Below, piece after piece: positions 24,257 through 37,071 of a stretch of 64,000 nucleotides of DNA. Under the pieces are notes generated by a model, which did not search any database, was not told where the DNA came from, and saw only the letters and a program-made list of their open reading frames with translations. The DNA is taken from assembly GCF_011075055.1 (NCBI RefSeq), contig NC_058144.1, forward strand, positions 8,832,138 to 8,896,137. The letters are read 5' to 3'. A program made the position numbers and the translations under genes. This DNA is from Mangifera indica (lineage: Eukaryota > Streptophyta > Magnoliopsida > Sapindales > Anacardiaceae). How positions within the stretch are numbered: position 1 is the stretch's first letter; the number at the start of each line of letters is the position of its first letter.

Positions 24257-27200
24257 ATGGCTGACGGAAAGCTGAATCTTCCGGACGATTTCCTTTCCTC
24301 TAAGACGCTCGATCAACACCGCTCTGTCAAAGGTTCTACTTTTTTTTTTAATTTTAATTTCTCATTATTTAATCTCATTTCTATTGAAAATAACATCTGA
24401 AGTTATATCTGATCGATCTGTTAATATAATTCTTTTCTTATTGTAAATTCTCAACTGTAGATATCATTTATTTTTTCCACGTTTCTTCTCGCAAATTACT
24501 TGTTTGAATTTCCTGCTTTCGTTTATCTAATCAGTCGTTTATTAGTTTTAATCGTCTTAGGCCATTGTCAAATCTTATAATACTGTTATCTGTTTACTGA
24601 ATTGATTGAGCGTAACCATAAGACAAGGTTTAATCAAGATCTATAACGGGAGTTTCAATTTCTTGTACGCGTCTCAATCTCAGATTATATCCTACTCTTA
24701 ATTTTTTAACGTTTCAGGAACTCCTTTATAAGTGGTGTAAATGGAATATATTATGATTACCTATTTTGAAAATTGATTATTTTTTATTACTGTGTTTATG
24801 TACATGATGATCATATTTTCTTGTTTCATAGTCTATAGGTTTTTTCATAATTTGAACTAAGAAGCTTTCCTGGGCTAAATGATTTCTTCGGGCTGGATCT
24901 TATTATTTTTATTCGTTTGAGGTGGTATTCTTTGAGGGGTATGGTTTCTTTTTTGGCATATGATTGGAATAACATTTTTTTCTTTCTGTGACATTCCATA
25001 GGTCCCTGGTTCTTTTATTTTAATGTTTTCTTCGCCTTTGAATGATATTTCATTCAGTTTCAAAAAAGAAAAAGAAAAAAAAACGCTTGGTTTTCCTGGC
25101 AAAGTAGTTGACGAATGTCTTATATGGTTTTTTTATGAGATTAGTTTCTTTATTTAGTTTTTAAAGAATGATGCTACTTTCTATGTGTGATAATAATTTG
25201 GTTTTTACACTATGTTAGATGAAGCTTGGGGAGGAACGGGTGAGGAGAAGTCACTGATAGGGTTACTTGATGAGTCAAAAGGTAGTTAATTTTTTTTGAG
25301 TTACGGAAGTGTTTGATAAAATTATGCTATATATATATATATTTGTTCAAATTCTCATTTGTCTTTGTTTCAGTTCTCTTGCTTTTACATGTCCACATAG
25401 TTTTGATGGCTATTTATTATTATAATTATTTTGGTTGATATGACAGATCAAGTAACTTCAGAGAACAGCATTCCACTGTCCCCGCAGTGGCTTTATGCTA
25501 AACCAATTGATCCTAAGACATTGACTGCAGGAGGGGTAAGAAAGTTCTTCATCCTTTACTCTTAGATATGTGCCTCAGAATTTTATATTAATTTATGTGT
25601 GGGGTTGACAGGACAACCTTGTAGATTTGTTATGTTAGAAGTTACTTGTTTGTAGGGTTACTGAACTGTGTTTGATGCTTTTATTGCTTTTATCATTTGT
25701 TTAACATAACTTTGACTGTTCACTGTTCTTCTGATATCCTGACCTGTGGATCTAAAACATTAAATCTAATATGACTCTTACTAAATGCTATGATCAGAAT
25801 GAACTTCTTTCCTCCTTGTCAGAAGATGGAGTTGTTATAAACCAGGTTTTTACTTGTAATAGTGCTTCTGAATTTTTTTTTTCTAACTATTGCGTCACTG
25901 TAAATTCCTGCAAGCTAAGTAAAAGTCATCTCCTTTCTTGTGTGTTCTTATTGCTTAATATGACATACATCAAGGTGCTTTTGGGATTATTGTGTGTTAG
26001 ATATTTTTACTATTAGTTTCTTGATTTCAAGTTCATAAAACTCATCCTTTATGCCATGGTTTGGCAATTTGTACTTTCAAAATTGCTTGTTTTTGTGTGT
26101 GTGTGTGTGTGTGTGCCCCTTTCACCTGCCTGTGTTGTGTGAGCAGTGTCCCTGTGTGAGAGCCTCTGGATAATTTCAAGTTATGGAAATTGCCTCAAAA
26201 TTTTTGGCATTTGTGTTTGCAGTTAGTTTTGATTATGTCATTAAAACTGGTTTTTCAGTGTAATCCTTCACAAAAAAATTTCTTGTAAAGGAGAGTTCTT
26301 AGCAAATTTTATCCTCTGCAAGAATGAATAATAATATCATTATTGATAATAATTCAGTGAGTTTTATCCAATGTGGGAACTTAGAATCATTTATTTATTG
26401 AGAATAATTTAGGTTTTTGCTTTAAGTCAGTAGCAATTTATATTAGAGGTAAATAAATTTGACCCAAGTTTGCTGTGATGTTCATAGTGCCATTAAATTT
26501 TCTTTAAAGCTTGTATGCTTTTACCCCCTTAACCCTGTGGTACCTAAATAATGTCAGGAAATGCGTGCACCAAATTCATTGCCTCAGGGAAACACGACTG
26601 ATACTAATTTAAAAGACAGTTGGCGTTTGGATGGATCTCAAGAAAAGAAAGACTGGAGGAAGGCTGTGCCCGATATTGAAAATAGTTGTCGCTGGCGTGA
26701 AGAGGAGAGAGAAACAGGCATACTTGGTAGAAGAGATCGCAGAAAAGAAGATCGCCGTGCAGATGCTACCTTTTCTAGGGATATTTCTGAAACTAGAGCC
26801 TTGTCTTCTGCAGATCGTTGGCATGATCCTAGTAACCGTACTTCTGGGCATGAATCCCGGCGAGACACCAAGTGGTCTTCCAGGTGGGGTCCTGAAGATA
26901 AAGAGAAGGATTCTCGGTTTGAAAAGAGGACAGAAGCTGAGAAGGAAGATACTCAGATTGAAAGACAATCTTTTGTCAGTGGCAATCGCACAACTTCCGA
27001 GCGTGATAATGATTCCCGTGATAAGTGGAGGCCCCGCCATCGCATGGAAGTTCATGCGGGTGGGCCAGCTGCATACCGCTCTGCACCAGGATTTGGGTTG
27101 GAGAGGGGGCGGGTAGAAAGCTCAAATGTGCGATTTGCACCTGGACGTGGTAGGTCTACTATCAATGGAAGTCTACAAATAGGCAGGCCCCTCTCTGTAT

Positions 27201-30200
27201 CTGTTATTGGCTCTGTTACTGTAGATAAATTATCCGGCCCCTCAGCTGTATATTGTTATCCTAGAGCAAAGCTTCTTGACATTTATCGTAAACAAAAAAC
27301 TCTTCCGAATTTTGATTCCTTACCTGATGAGATGGACAATGTATCACCAATTACACAATTTGCCTCCATTGAACCCTTGGCTTTTGTTGCCCCTGATGCA
27401 GAGGAAGAGGTATATGAATTTCCCTCCTTTTTAACATAAAATTATTTTAGTTACTTTAGATGCTTCAAACTGGATTATTGTTGTTTACAGGCTACTCTTG
27501 GGGATATATGGAAAGGAAGAATTAGAAGCAGTGAAGTATTACAGAACTCTAATAGGGTCAAAAATGTGGCATCGTGTGTTAATACTGCAGGTAATCGGAG
27601 TTGCATTACCATTGACTATACTCGCAGTAAACTGTTTGTTCTCGCTGATTGAGATTTTCTGTTTATTCAGGATTTGGTGACACTACTATCAGTGAGGGTA
27701 AACAGAATTCTTCAGTTAATACTGAAGAAATTGTTGAATCTTTGGAAACTTCTGGTGTAAATAATTGTGGCCAAGGTAGCGGTGCCGAGACATTAAGCCC
27801 ATCTGATCCCTATGTTGCCAAGGGTAAGAAGCTTTAAATCTTTGATTATTTTTAATTAACTGATTTGAGAAATATTAATTATTCATTTTATATATGTGGA
27901 TATTTTTTCCTTCATTTCAGAAAGGGGTGCTTTTAACGAAGGTGAAGGTATCAGGTCAGGTGCAATTGATGTCATGCATGATGGCTTGATACCATCGGTT
28001 TTGAAGGGACATGATACATGTGGTGCTGGAGAGACTACCAGCTCTAGTAACACTGTTAATGAAGTGAAATTTGTTGAAAACCAACAAGCAGACGCTTTGA
28101 ATTTTAAAGAGCACCTTAAATTGGAAGACGTTAAGTCAGCTGATTCTTTTGAAGTCAGTAACCAGCTTCCCGATGATTCAAATTCTCTGTTTGATTTTGC
28201 ATCTTTGGAACAAACTGCAAACAATGATCAGCTTCATCAAAAAGGCAATAGCAGGGTACATCCATCAGATGTTGGTGTATCACTAGAGGATTTAAGTTTG
28301 TTCTATCTTGATCCTCAGGGTGTAATTCAGGGACCATACATGGGGATTGACATCATTATGTGGTTTGAGCAAGGTTATTTTGGAACTGATTTACCTGTTC
28401 GATTGTCAGATGCCCCAGCTGGATCAGCTTTTCAAGAACTTGGTGAAATCATGCCACATCTGAAAGTTAAAACAGGGTCCTCCACATGCAATAATCTGGT
28501 TACAACTTCACAGCTATCTGGTACTGTTGTGGGCTGCTTGGAAGAGAGTGTAGCCTCTCCTGTTGCTGGACCTGATTATAATAGGTCTGCTGTTGTAAAT
28601 AATCAGCTGTGGGTTTCAACTGGTCCAGATGCTACTTCAGTTATTGATTTTCAGTTAGTAGCACCTAATCCTGAACATCAATCTGAGCCCCGTCTTCCTG
28701 ACAATCAAAACTTCCAAAATTCTGTTGCTCAAGATGAAGGTATGTTCCAATGCTTGGTTTTGCTGTTAATTTTTCTTATTGTATCTGTATGTGATGCCAC
28801 TTCCATTGTCAATCATTTTTTGTTGCAGAAATTGTCTTTCCTGGGAGGCCTGGGAGCAGCAATGCTAATCATATGAAGAGATCTGGTGCTGATATTCACA
28901 GTTCATTTTCGAGTCCTGCAAGTCACCATTCCCTTGTTAATGAGTTTTCAGAAACTAGTCTGCCTAGACATCAGGAGGATGATAAGTTGCATCCTTTTGG
29001 TCTGTTGATGTCAGAGCTGAGAGACAGCTCTCATTTGAGACGTTCTCAATCATCCAATTTGGCTTCAAGAATAGGTGACCATGGTCAGTTCTTGGATTCT
29101 TTTGACAGAGATGCTAAAATTGTCAGCCAAAGCTCTTTCAGTTCAATGGCTGATCAACCTTCTCTTGGGGAGATGTGCTCTGATGATTATAGAAGGAATA
29201 CAATTTCAAAATCCCACTCTCATCAAGGTTCTATAGATGCACACCTATTATTTCATGGGGGGCAAGAATTGAAGGGTTTTGACATGGCAGAGCACTTAAT
29301 GTCACAAAATTTGCTGAAGGAACAACATCAACAGCAGAATTATTCGTCTCCTCATCCTTTGTCATGTACAAATGAGTTGGGGATAGATCAAATTCCTGGT
29401 TTTTCTCTTTCTCAGAGCAAGAATCTTCATCTACAGCAGTCTGCTCATCCAGTTTCAGACATGAAACAACTTTTGGAAATTAAGTTACAGCAACAGCGAC
29501 ATCTCGAGCTTCAACGACATGTTGAGCGTCAACACCAACGATATCTTGAGCTTCAACACCAGCGACATCTTGAGCTTCAACACCAGCGACAGCTTGAACT
29601 GCAACACCAGCGGCAGCTTGAGCTTCAACAAGAGCGGCAGCTCAAGTTGCTGCAACAACAGCGGCAACTTGAGCTTGAGCGACAGCGGCAGCTTGAGCTT
29701 GAGCAGCAGCGGCAGCTTGAGCTTGAGCAGCAGAGACAGCTTGAACTTCAACAACAGCATCGCTTGCGTCAGCAGCAGCAGTTTCGTTTCAACCAAATGA
29801 AGATGCTGCAGCAGCAACAACAACAACAACAGTTACTTTTGGAACAACTGTTTCCCCATCAGATGCCTGATCCTGGTTACGGACAGTTGAAGGTAGAAAC
29901 TGTAAGAGATAACCTACTCAATCAAGCTCAGTTAAGGATGCAGCTTCTAAATGAACTCCAACAGGATTCTCATGCAAGGCACCCAGATCAGTCACTGGAG
30001 CAGATCATCCAAGCAAAGATTGGTCAGAGTGCACTCCGGGGACAGCCAGTTGATTTTTTGGATCTAAGATCACAAGCAAAGCATGCAAATATGCCTTCTT
30101 CAGAAGAGCAGCTTCATTTCCAGCAAGAACAATTGCGAGCACGTCAGTTATCTATTGCATTGAGGCAGCAGTCAGGGCTGGAAGGGGAAGGGCATATAAC

Positions 30201-32221
30201 TGGCCCATGGTCGGTTGATGTGGCTGGTCAGTTTGCTAGGAGTTCTTCTGGTCATCACCCAATTCATTCGGCAGGTTTTAGTGCTTCAGATTTTTACCAG
30301 CAACAGCAGAGGCTTTCTTCAGATGAGGAGCAATTCAACCACCATAACTGGAATCATGCTGTACAGGAACGACATCAGAGAGGGTTGTTTGAGCCTAGCT
30401 CTATGGCATTGGATAGGTTATTGTCTGTTCCTCCTGCTCTCACTCCCGGAAGGAATTTGGATAATATAAACACTCAAGCCCAAGGTCTAGATTTTCCAGA
30501 TCAGCATCTCTATATGCATTCAACTGGCCAGCTGAGTTCCTTTTCTTCTGGCATCCCATCACACTCCCAACAAATCTCTGATGAGTTATATGCTACTCAT
30601 CCAGATATGAAAGAGAGCCACTTCTCTGGGAGCAATATGCTGCAGGAAAATAGCTGGATTGAGAAACAGATGCAACAGTTGAACCTTAAAGGTGATAGAC
30701 AACGTAAAGATGCAGATGTTAATATGACTTCTGTGGATTCAAGTTTGTGGACATCCACTGGCGGTGATGGGGAAAACTCAGAGGGAGTTCTAATGGATCT
30801 TCTCCATCAAAACTCGGGTCTTCAATCTGTGCATTCCGCAGATGTAAATTACCAACATAATATATCGTCTACTAAAACCCAGGATACCTTCTGGCCAATT
30901 TCTGAGACACAGTCATCAAATCTCCCTTTTAATCTCCTCACTGATCAAGAAGTCACTGGGAACAGCTCCTTTGTGGAAGGGCCTCAAAATTCCAACTCAA
31001 GTGCACCATTCAAGCATTCAGGGAATGGTGAAAGATTAATCCTAAGATCTAATTCTGGTGTACTATTAGAACAACCATTCTTGTCTGGCAGCATAGAACA
31101 TTCAAGCTCCATTGGTAAATCAACTTTGGACAAGGACTTCTTAGAGCTGGAAGGACCAAAGGGGAAGAGGCATGGGTCCAAAGGCATGAGCATGTTGGTT
31201 TCAGAGATGAAAAACAATTTGGTGGAGCAAGCAGAAAACTCTCTGGATTATGTAGAGCTACCAAGGAATGCCCATAGTAGGCATAGTTCTCTAAGTAGTG
31301 TTGGTAAAGTGTCAAAATTTCTGTTGTCATAATTTGTCTTTTCTGCCAAATTGAATGTCTGAAAGTAAATGTGAAATGATGCAGGTGGAAATGGAGGCTT
31401 CTACAATTATGAAATAGGGCTAGACAAGTCGCATGGAGAAATTTCAAATGAAAGGTACAATTCTATGATGCTACTAATTGTAATCTTGTAAAATCATGAA
31501 CTTCTCAAACTCAACTGCCTGTATCTAATTTTCTTGTAATATATTTATTTGTGACATTAAAATAGCAATAAGGGCTCACATGTGCTAATTCTAAGTTTTT
31601 AAAGTGATTAACATGGTCTTCTTTTGTTTACAGGCTTCCCCCTAATTTACCCAAAGGGCTTGACAATGATCTAAGCAAACAACAGCTTCTAGCAAGAGCT
31701 TCATCCCCCCAGGATGTTTTGCCTGAGTCAACTTCTGCAGCATTTGTCAAGCAGAAAAGTTCAATAACCCTCACATCAGACGGTATATTAACTCTTTTTT
31801 TTTTTCCTCACTTTACATGCTTGTGATTTGTTTTGTGAGATAGTATTATTGATTCTTTAACCATTGTTAATTGTGGTAAATTACAGAAGGGAAGCGGGAA
31901 TCAGTCAGCAATCCTGTAGCAACCCAAGTTCCTGAAACTCAAGCACCTGGCAAAAAAGATGTGCGTTTTAGGAGGACCTCATCTTTCAGTGATGCTGCTG
32001 TTTCAGAGACATCATTCATAGACATGCTTAAGAAACCAGTTCTTCCAGAAGCTGACCCATTAAATGCAGCTGCTTTCGAGTCATCTGATGTTGGTGCACC
32101 AACCGGGCGAAGTGGCAAAAAGAAGGGAAAGAAAGGAAGGCAGATTGATCCTGCTCTCCTCGGCTTTAAAGTTTCTAGCAACCGGATCATGATGGGTGAG
32201 ATCCAGCGGCTTGAAGATTGA
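24257..32221 (+). CDS. EXA1: GYF-domain protein, EXA1/MUSE11 type translational repressor
   Basis: Large cytosolic adaptor that binds eIF4E-family proteins and RNA-decay factors. In Arabidopsis it restrains NLR immune receptor translation and is a host factor for potexvirus accumulation. Eleven exons: 24257-24332, 25219-25281, 25447-25535, 26558-27409, 27491-27590, 27671-27823, 27921-28739, 28829-31303, 31385-31454, 31634-31782, 31887-32221. All junctions are GT-AG and in frame; 1726 aa. The N-terminus is MADGKLNLPDD. A charged Arg/Glu/Asp region follows (about 100-245). The eIF4E-binding motif YPRAKLL lies at 310-316. The GYF domain is about 570-610 (FYLDPQGVIQGPY, then WFEQGYF). A long Gln/Leu coiled coil is encoded at 29470-29860. 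The basic C-terminal tail contains GKKKGKKGRQIDPALLGF. A CT-rich leader (24130-24150) precedes the start. The symbol is by family resemblance. Confidence 0.93.
26094..26115. repeat. (GT)n microsatellite in EXA1 intron 3
   Basis: About ten GT dinucleotides in the 1-kb third intron. Confidence 0.9.
29490..29760 (+). repeat. In-frame short repeats encoding a Gln-Arg-Leu-Glu coiled coil
   Basis: Within EXA1 exon 8, a unit of about 24 bases (CTTGAGCTTCAACACCAGCG and variants) is repeated about ten times. It encodes RQLELQ(H/Q)Q-type octads, sometimes with glutamate in place of glutamine. CAG/CAA tracts at 29770-29835 extend the glutamine-rich region. Confidence 0.9.
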
Positions 32222-32680
32222 CCAAAACAAGTTGTACATTGTATGTACATTTTCTTCTACTTGTAGATATAATTTTTACAGTTTCTTTTAAAGTCTTTAA
32301 TAGTTATATTTCTCACGATATAGTTTCAAGATAGGAGCAACTGATTTAGTCTGGGTTACCTCCTTGCCATTCACTATCCATAGTGTTCTGACGAAGTAAG
32401 GCATGTGTATATATGGAACAGAGATTTTTTTGTAGGGGTACCATACAATAATGAAAGGAATAGTTACGGTGAACTGTGTCCGTCTGTCTGTCTATTTTGC
32501 AGTAGAAATGAGCTTAGATTAAGTTCCAGTTGATGTTTTGGCCACATGAAATGCATTCAATTTCGCCTTTATTGTCACACAAGTAAATCCACCAGTCACT
32601 GACATATTGACCAACTTCCAAGCCTTATAATACCGATAAAACGCCTGCATATATTCAACTTATTATCAGCGGCAAAGTTT
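32222..32680. other. Convergent 3' ends of EXA1 and the PPR gene
   Basis: Only 459 bases separate the two stop codons of these convergent genes, so their 3' UTRs probably abut or overlap. No ORF or repeat seen. Confidence 0.6.
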
Positions 32681-34754
32681 CTATGAAACACTTTTGGAAT
32701 TGAGAAAATTTTCTTGCACTGCCTGTAGCAACTGTAAAATGGGCTCTGGTTGTGAAAGTGATGAAAGCAATGCTGATAGTTCAGTAGCTATAACTTGCAA
32801 TATTGAAGGAGAGGTTTTCTGAAGCCATTTTATATGCTCAATGGCAACTTGAATCTCTCTAGCATCAGCTAAACATTTCAGCAAAATGACATGGGATTCT
32901 GAATGTCCCATATCGGGGGCAAGACCATGAAGAAACTTAACAGCAACAAGAAAATGTCCTGCAAGAAGCATCGGAAATATATATGGTAAACCTTCACATA
33001 TACATATAACCTCCCATAAGAAAGCATACTTATACTAGAAAAAGAACGGTATTAGTAGCTGTATTCTGCAAAAGGATACACGAGAACGTTGAATAAATAC
33101 CGTTTTGACAGAGCGAAAGGATAAGTGTGCTTAATATTCTGTGAGCCAGGATTGTGTCCTGAGTAACAGACTTGTGAAAGACTTCGAAAGCAGCTTGAAA
33201 ATTTGTTTCTTGACAGAGCCCTTTGAGGAGGGACATATAGGTTGTGATATCAGGCGTCACCCCTTTTGCCGACATACGGTGAAAGAGCCTCAAAGCATCT
33301 TCAACTTCACCTGCTTCTGAGAATTTCCCTATTAGTGTATTGTAAGTCTTCAGGTTCCCGCTACAGCCATTAGCAAACATCTCATCCCACAATTTTTTAG
33401 CAGGACGCAATAGATCCTTTCTACAGCATGCTTCCATGAGACAGTTATAAAATGAGACATTTGGGGCTAAACCTTTCTTCTTCATCTCCTGAAGTACCAT
33501 ATATGCTTCTCGCACTCTCCCTGCTGAGCACAAGAAAGAAAACATCACATTGTAACTCTCCATATCTGAGAAATAATCATTTGCAGATAAAAGCTTATAA
33601 ACCTCCACCAATTCGTCACTCCTCTCATGTTTACATAAGTTCCTGCTCAAGTTACTTAATGTTAACAATGTTGGTAATCTCCCTGTTCCAATCATATAAT
33701 TTAACAAGGTGATTGCAGAACCAGGATCAATGCCTGAAACTGATCCTATTAATGCATTTAAAACATCATCATCAATGGGAAAATTCCCACCAACAATCAC
33801 CTCACCTAATTCTTTTGCTTCACAAATCCGTCGCTCCGAAATCAAACCTAAAATAAATTCTCTATAATCACTAGTTCTTGGAGCAACTCCTAGTTTTCTT
33901 TTCTTCTTCAAAACTGTTTCTCTTTCAAAGACATCCCCCATTAGTTTAAACTCTTCAGCAACAATCCTATACGCAATGAAATCAGGTTTGCACTCTCTAA
34001 TCCTCAACTCATCCAGTACCCTATTAGCCTCCTCCACTCTTTTAGCTTCACAAAGTCCATGAACTATCAAAACCGCAATAATTGACCCGTTAATGGCTGA
34101 ATTACAACTCCTTTTAACACTTTCTAACATACTTAGAACTTGACCTAATTCAACATTTTTACAAAATCTCCAAATAAACACACCAAAACCAATGGTACTG
34201 AATTCTACGCCTCTTTGAGTCATTGCATCAAACACCTTCAATGCACTTTCAAAATACCCATCAGAAGCTAAAGCAGCTAATAGAGAGTTGCATATCTGAG
34301 GCCCAATTTCTTCACATTTCGACTTGAGTTCAGTAAACACCAAAAACGCTTTCTGGGTATCTTTCCCTTGAATTAATGAACGAATTATAAAGCAGTAAAC
34401 AGAAGCATCCAGAGTGACTTTGTTTACTTTGACTTGCTTCAAAACAGAGTCGATGGCGTTGAACTGGCGGGAAAGAGAGAGAGATTTGAGGACAGATTGA
34501 TAAGAGAGAGAGGAGTGAGTGAAGTTGGGCTGCTGAGATGCCCAGTTGAAGAAGCCAAGGGCAAGTGAGTGATGAGTTAATAGATGCGGGTCGATAACTT
34601 CAGCCACCAACGCTGGGCTCAGAGAGTCGCGAAGACTGAGTCGATGGAGAGTTTGTTCCAATGAGGGGCTCCAAGATCGTGTTGGCTTTGTGTAGTTCGA
34701 TGCCGAAATTAGAGCCCGGCTTGTCCGTGTCGCTAACGCAGCCGCCGGTCTCAT
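32681..34754 (-). CDS. Pentatricopeptide repeat protein, P class
   Basis: RNA-binding helical-repeat protein, almost always mitochondrial or plastid. Exon 1 is 34754-33101 and exon 2 is 32958-32681, phase 1, 643 aa. The N-terminus (MRPAAALATRTSRALISAS) is rich in Arg, Ser and Ala and lacks acids, as in organelle presequences. About a dozen PPR motifs follow, clearest at SYNVMFSFLCSAGRVREAYMVL, FYNCLMEACCRKD and TYNTLIGKFSEAGEVEDALRLF regions and TYMSLLKGLCQE. There is no DYW or E domain, so the P class is likely. The target RNA cannot be read from this. Exon 2 encodes a shorter helical tail unlike canonical PPRs. It resembles the At5g14080 type by memory. Confidence 0.9.
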
Positions 34755-35217
34755 GATTCATCCAAGTTTACTGCCAAGAGAGAACAAATTAAACGAGGCG
34801 TTTCACCATTGGAAACGTATGTACAATTTGCTTTTGTTGGTCAGATTAATATTGTTGCAGGCAACCCTTAACAAAATAAATTGTTAATTCTGCAACCATT
34901 TTTAGAAATATTTTAAAAGAAATACAAATTGTGCCGCCGCCTATCCCTGTCGTTGATAAGATTGTTCTTCCTAAGGGGTTGAGTTACTCTTAATGTGGGG
35001 ACTTAAGAAGACTATGTCCTAATCCATGCGATTCATGATAGTCATATCTGGTTCTTCTTCAACGGGATACCGTTCAAATAAAACTTATTACAGCTATAAG
35101 AGGGAAAGAATTATTGGAAAGCTCTTCTTCTGGTGTTACATAAACGAAACGGAAAGTACATTGGACTGTCTTAAAATTCTGTATAAATAAAAGAGGATTG
35201 ATTTTTAAGGTGGTTTG
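34755..35217. other. PPR gene upstream region
   Basis: Promoter side of the PPR gene. No second gene or clear repeat. Confidence 0.4.
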
Positions 35218-35227
35218 ATAAGAAAAG

Positions 35228-35975
35228 GGAAAATGACTATTTTCTATCTAAGTTTTGGTAAAATTCAAAATCACACTTACGTCAGTTGAAAATTTTAAAC
35301 TCTCACTAATGACTGAATTTCTATTAACTTTTTTGTTATATGTAAGGGTAAAATGCTAATTTTACTGTTTATATTAAAAAAATCTAAAATTTATTACTTT
35401 TTATCCACAAATTTTATAAATTAATATTTCAACCTTATTTAAAGTTTTCAAACTTTGAAAATTAACATTTTCACCCATAAACTTAGGTTTTCATTTTTTT
35501 CAAACTTAATCCCTCTCTCATAACTTTTAAAAACAATAGTTTCACTCTTACTCTTCAACTTTAGCTTCCAATATCCCTTTCAGCGTCACTATCGGCTCAG
35601 AGAAAGGAGGAGGCTGAAAGGGACGTCGGATTCTGAAATTGAAGAGTAAGGGTAAAATTACTGTTTTTGAAAGTTATAGGAGGCGACTGCAATTTGAAAA
35701 ATATGAAAACCTTAGGTTTAAAGGTAAAAATATTATTTTTCAAAATTTAAAAACTTTACGCAAAAGTTAAATTGTTAGTTTCTAAAATTTATGAAAGAAC
35801 AAAGTACAAATTTTATATATTTTTAATATAAACAGTAAAATGATCATCTTACCCTTATTTATAACAGAAAAAGTTAATAAAAGTTAGATCATAAGTGAGA
35901 GTTTAGATTTTTCCACTATCGTGGGTATGATTTTGAATTTCAATTAAAACTTGGGTGGAAAATAGTCCTTTGCCC
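35228..35975. mobile_element. Foldback element, Mutator-like family A, best-preserved copy
   Basis: Left end GGAAAATGACTATTTTC; reverse complement of the right end GGGCAAAGGACTATTTTCCA. The arms are inverted copies over at least 250 bases (for example TAAATTTTATATATTTTTAA against AAAAAATCTAAAATTTATTA-type sequence). Flanked by a perfect 10-bp direct repeat ATAAGAAAAG (35218-35227 and 35976-35985). The centre is GC-richer (about 35560-35640). Non-coding. Confidence 0.8.
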
Positions 35976-36066
35976 ATAAGAAAAGCTGAAAGTCTCTATG
36001 AGTTATATGACTTCCTAGAAGCTGTTGAAATCCGATACCATAAATATTGTTTTGGCATAATTTTGG

Positions 36067-36672
36067 GGCAAAAAAGGATTATTCCCTGGTAAAGATTACT
36101 ATTTTAAAAAAGTTTTCACTTTTTATTTTTTATTAACTTAAATACTTACTAATCATATTACTTAAAGTAAAAATATTTAAAAAACAATAATTTATTACAT
36201 TTTTTTCCTTTTAATTTAAAATTTAATTTTTTTTTTCAATTATACAATTTGAAAAGTGATAAAATCCCCTCTAAAGCTTGAAATTGTCATTAGAGATGAT
36301 AAAATTCATCATCTTCAGTTGTATTCTCTCTTCTTCTTAGCTTCTCTTTCTCTCTCCCTCTCTCATTGACAATTATCGACGTTAAAAATAGAGAGAAAGC
36401 AACTGAAGAAGATAAATTTTGTCGTCTCTAGTAACAATTTTAAACTCTAGAAGGGAATTTATCACTTTTTAAACTTTAAGTTTGAGAAAAATGTTAGATT
36501 TTAAATTAAGGAAGGAAAATATTTTTATTTTTAATATTTTTAATTAAATAATATTTTTAACCTTAACCCTATCTACAAAATTTAACAGATAAGTGAGTAT
36601 TTAAATTTTAAAAAAATAAAAATAGAAACTTAAGAAGAAAATAATTTTTGGGTAGGAATAAATCCTTTGGCC
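36067..36672. mobile_element. Foldback element, Mutator-like family A
   Basis: Left end GGCAAAAAAGGATTATTCCC; reverse complement of the right end GGCCAAAGGATTTATTCCTA. Flanked by 9-bp repeats with one mismatch, TAATTTTGG (36058-36066) and TAATTTAGG (36673-36681). The loop contains CTTCTTCTTAGCTTCTCTTT and its near-inverse. Non-coding. Confidence 0.75.
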
Positions 36673-37071
36673 TAATTTAGGTGAAAAATAATTCATCTCC
36701 TTCCAAAAGAAATTTAAATGTCATACTCAAATTTGAGCCTACTTTTAACTTTATTTAGAAGGTACATCATGTCTAATAATATTCAGATGATTTTTTCATT
36801 GAGCTAAATTATATTTACAAACTTCTTAGCTGTACAATCCATGTAACGTTATCCTGTACAAATATACATAAAAAATTACAAGTACCCTAGTAATTTTCAC
36901 AGTATTCAGATGGTATCTGGGCGTCTTTTCTACAGTACACTAAGCCCTCAATACTCTATGACAGAGGGCAGGAGATATGTACAGTCTGCCCTTTTTGTAT
37001 GTCTTTTGACTGACTTTTAACATCTGATATTTCTGTACAGCATTTACTTCTCAAACTATACAGAAAAAAAT

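Noticed and set aside
26609..27055. Antisense and alternate-frame open frames over EXA1 exon 4
   Set aside because: They are shadows of a long charged exon whose plus-strand frame has family motifs and in-frame splice sites.
29485..29829. Leu-rich 114-codon minus-strand frame and Ser/Asn-rich plus frame over the EXA1 repeat
   Set aside because: Low-complexity translations of the CAG/CTTGAG repeat in the wrong frames.
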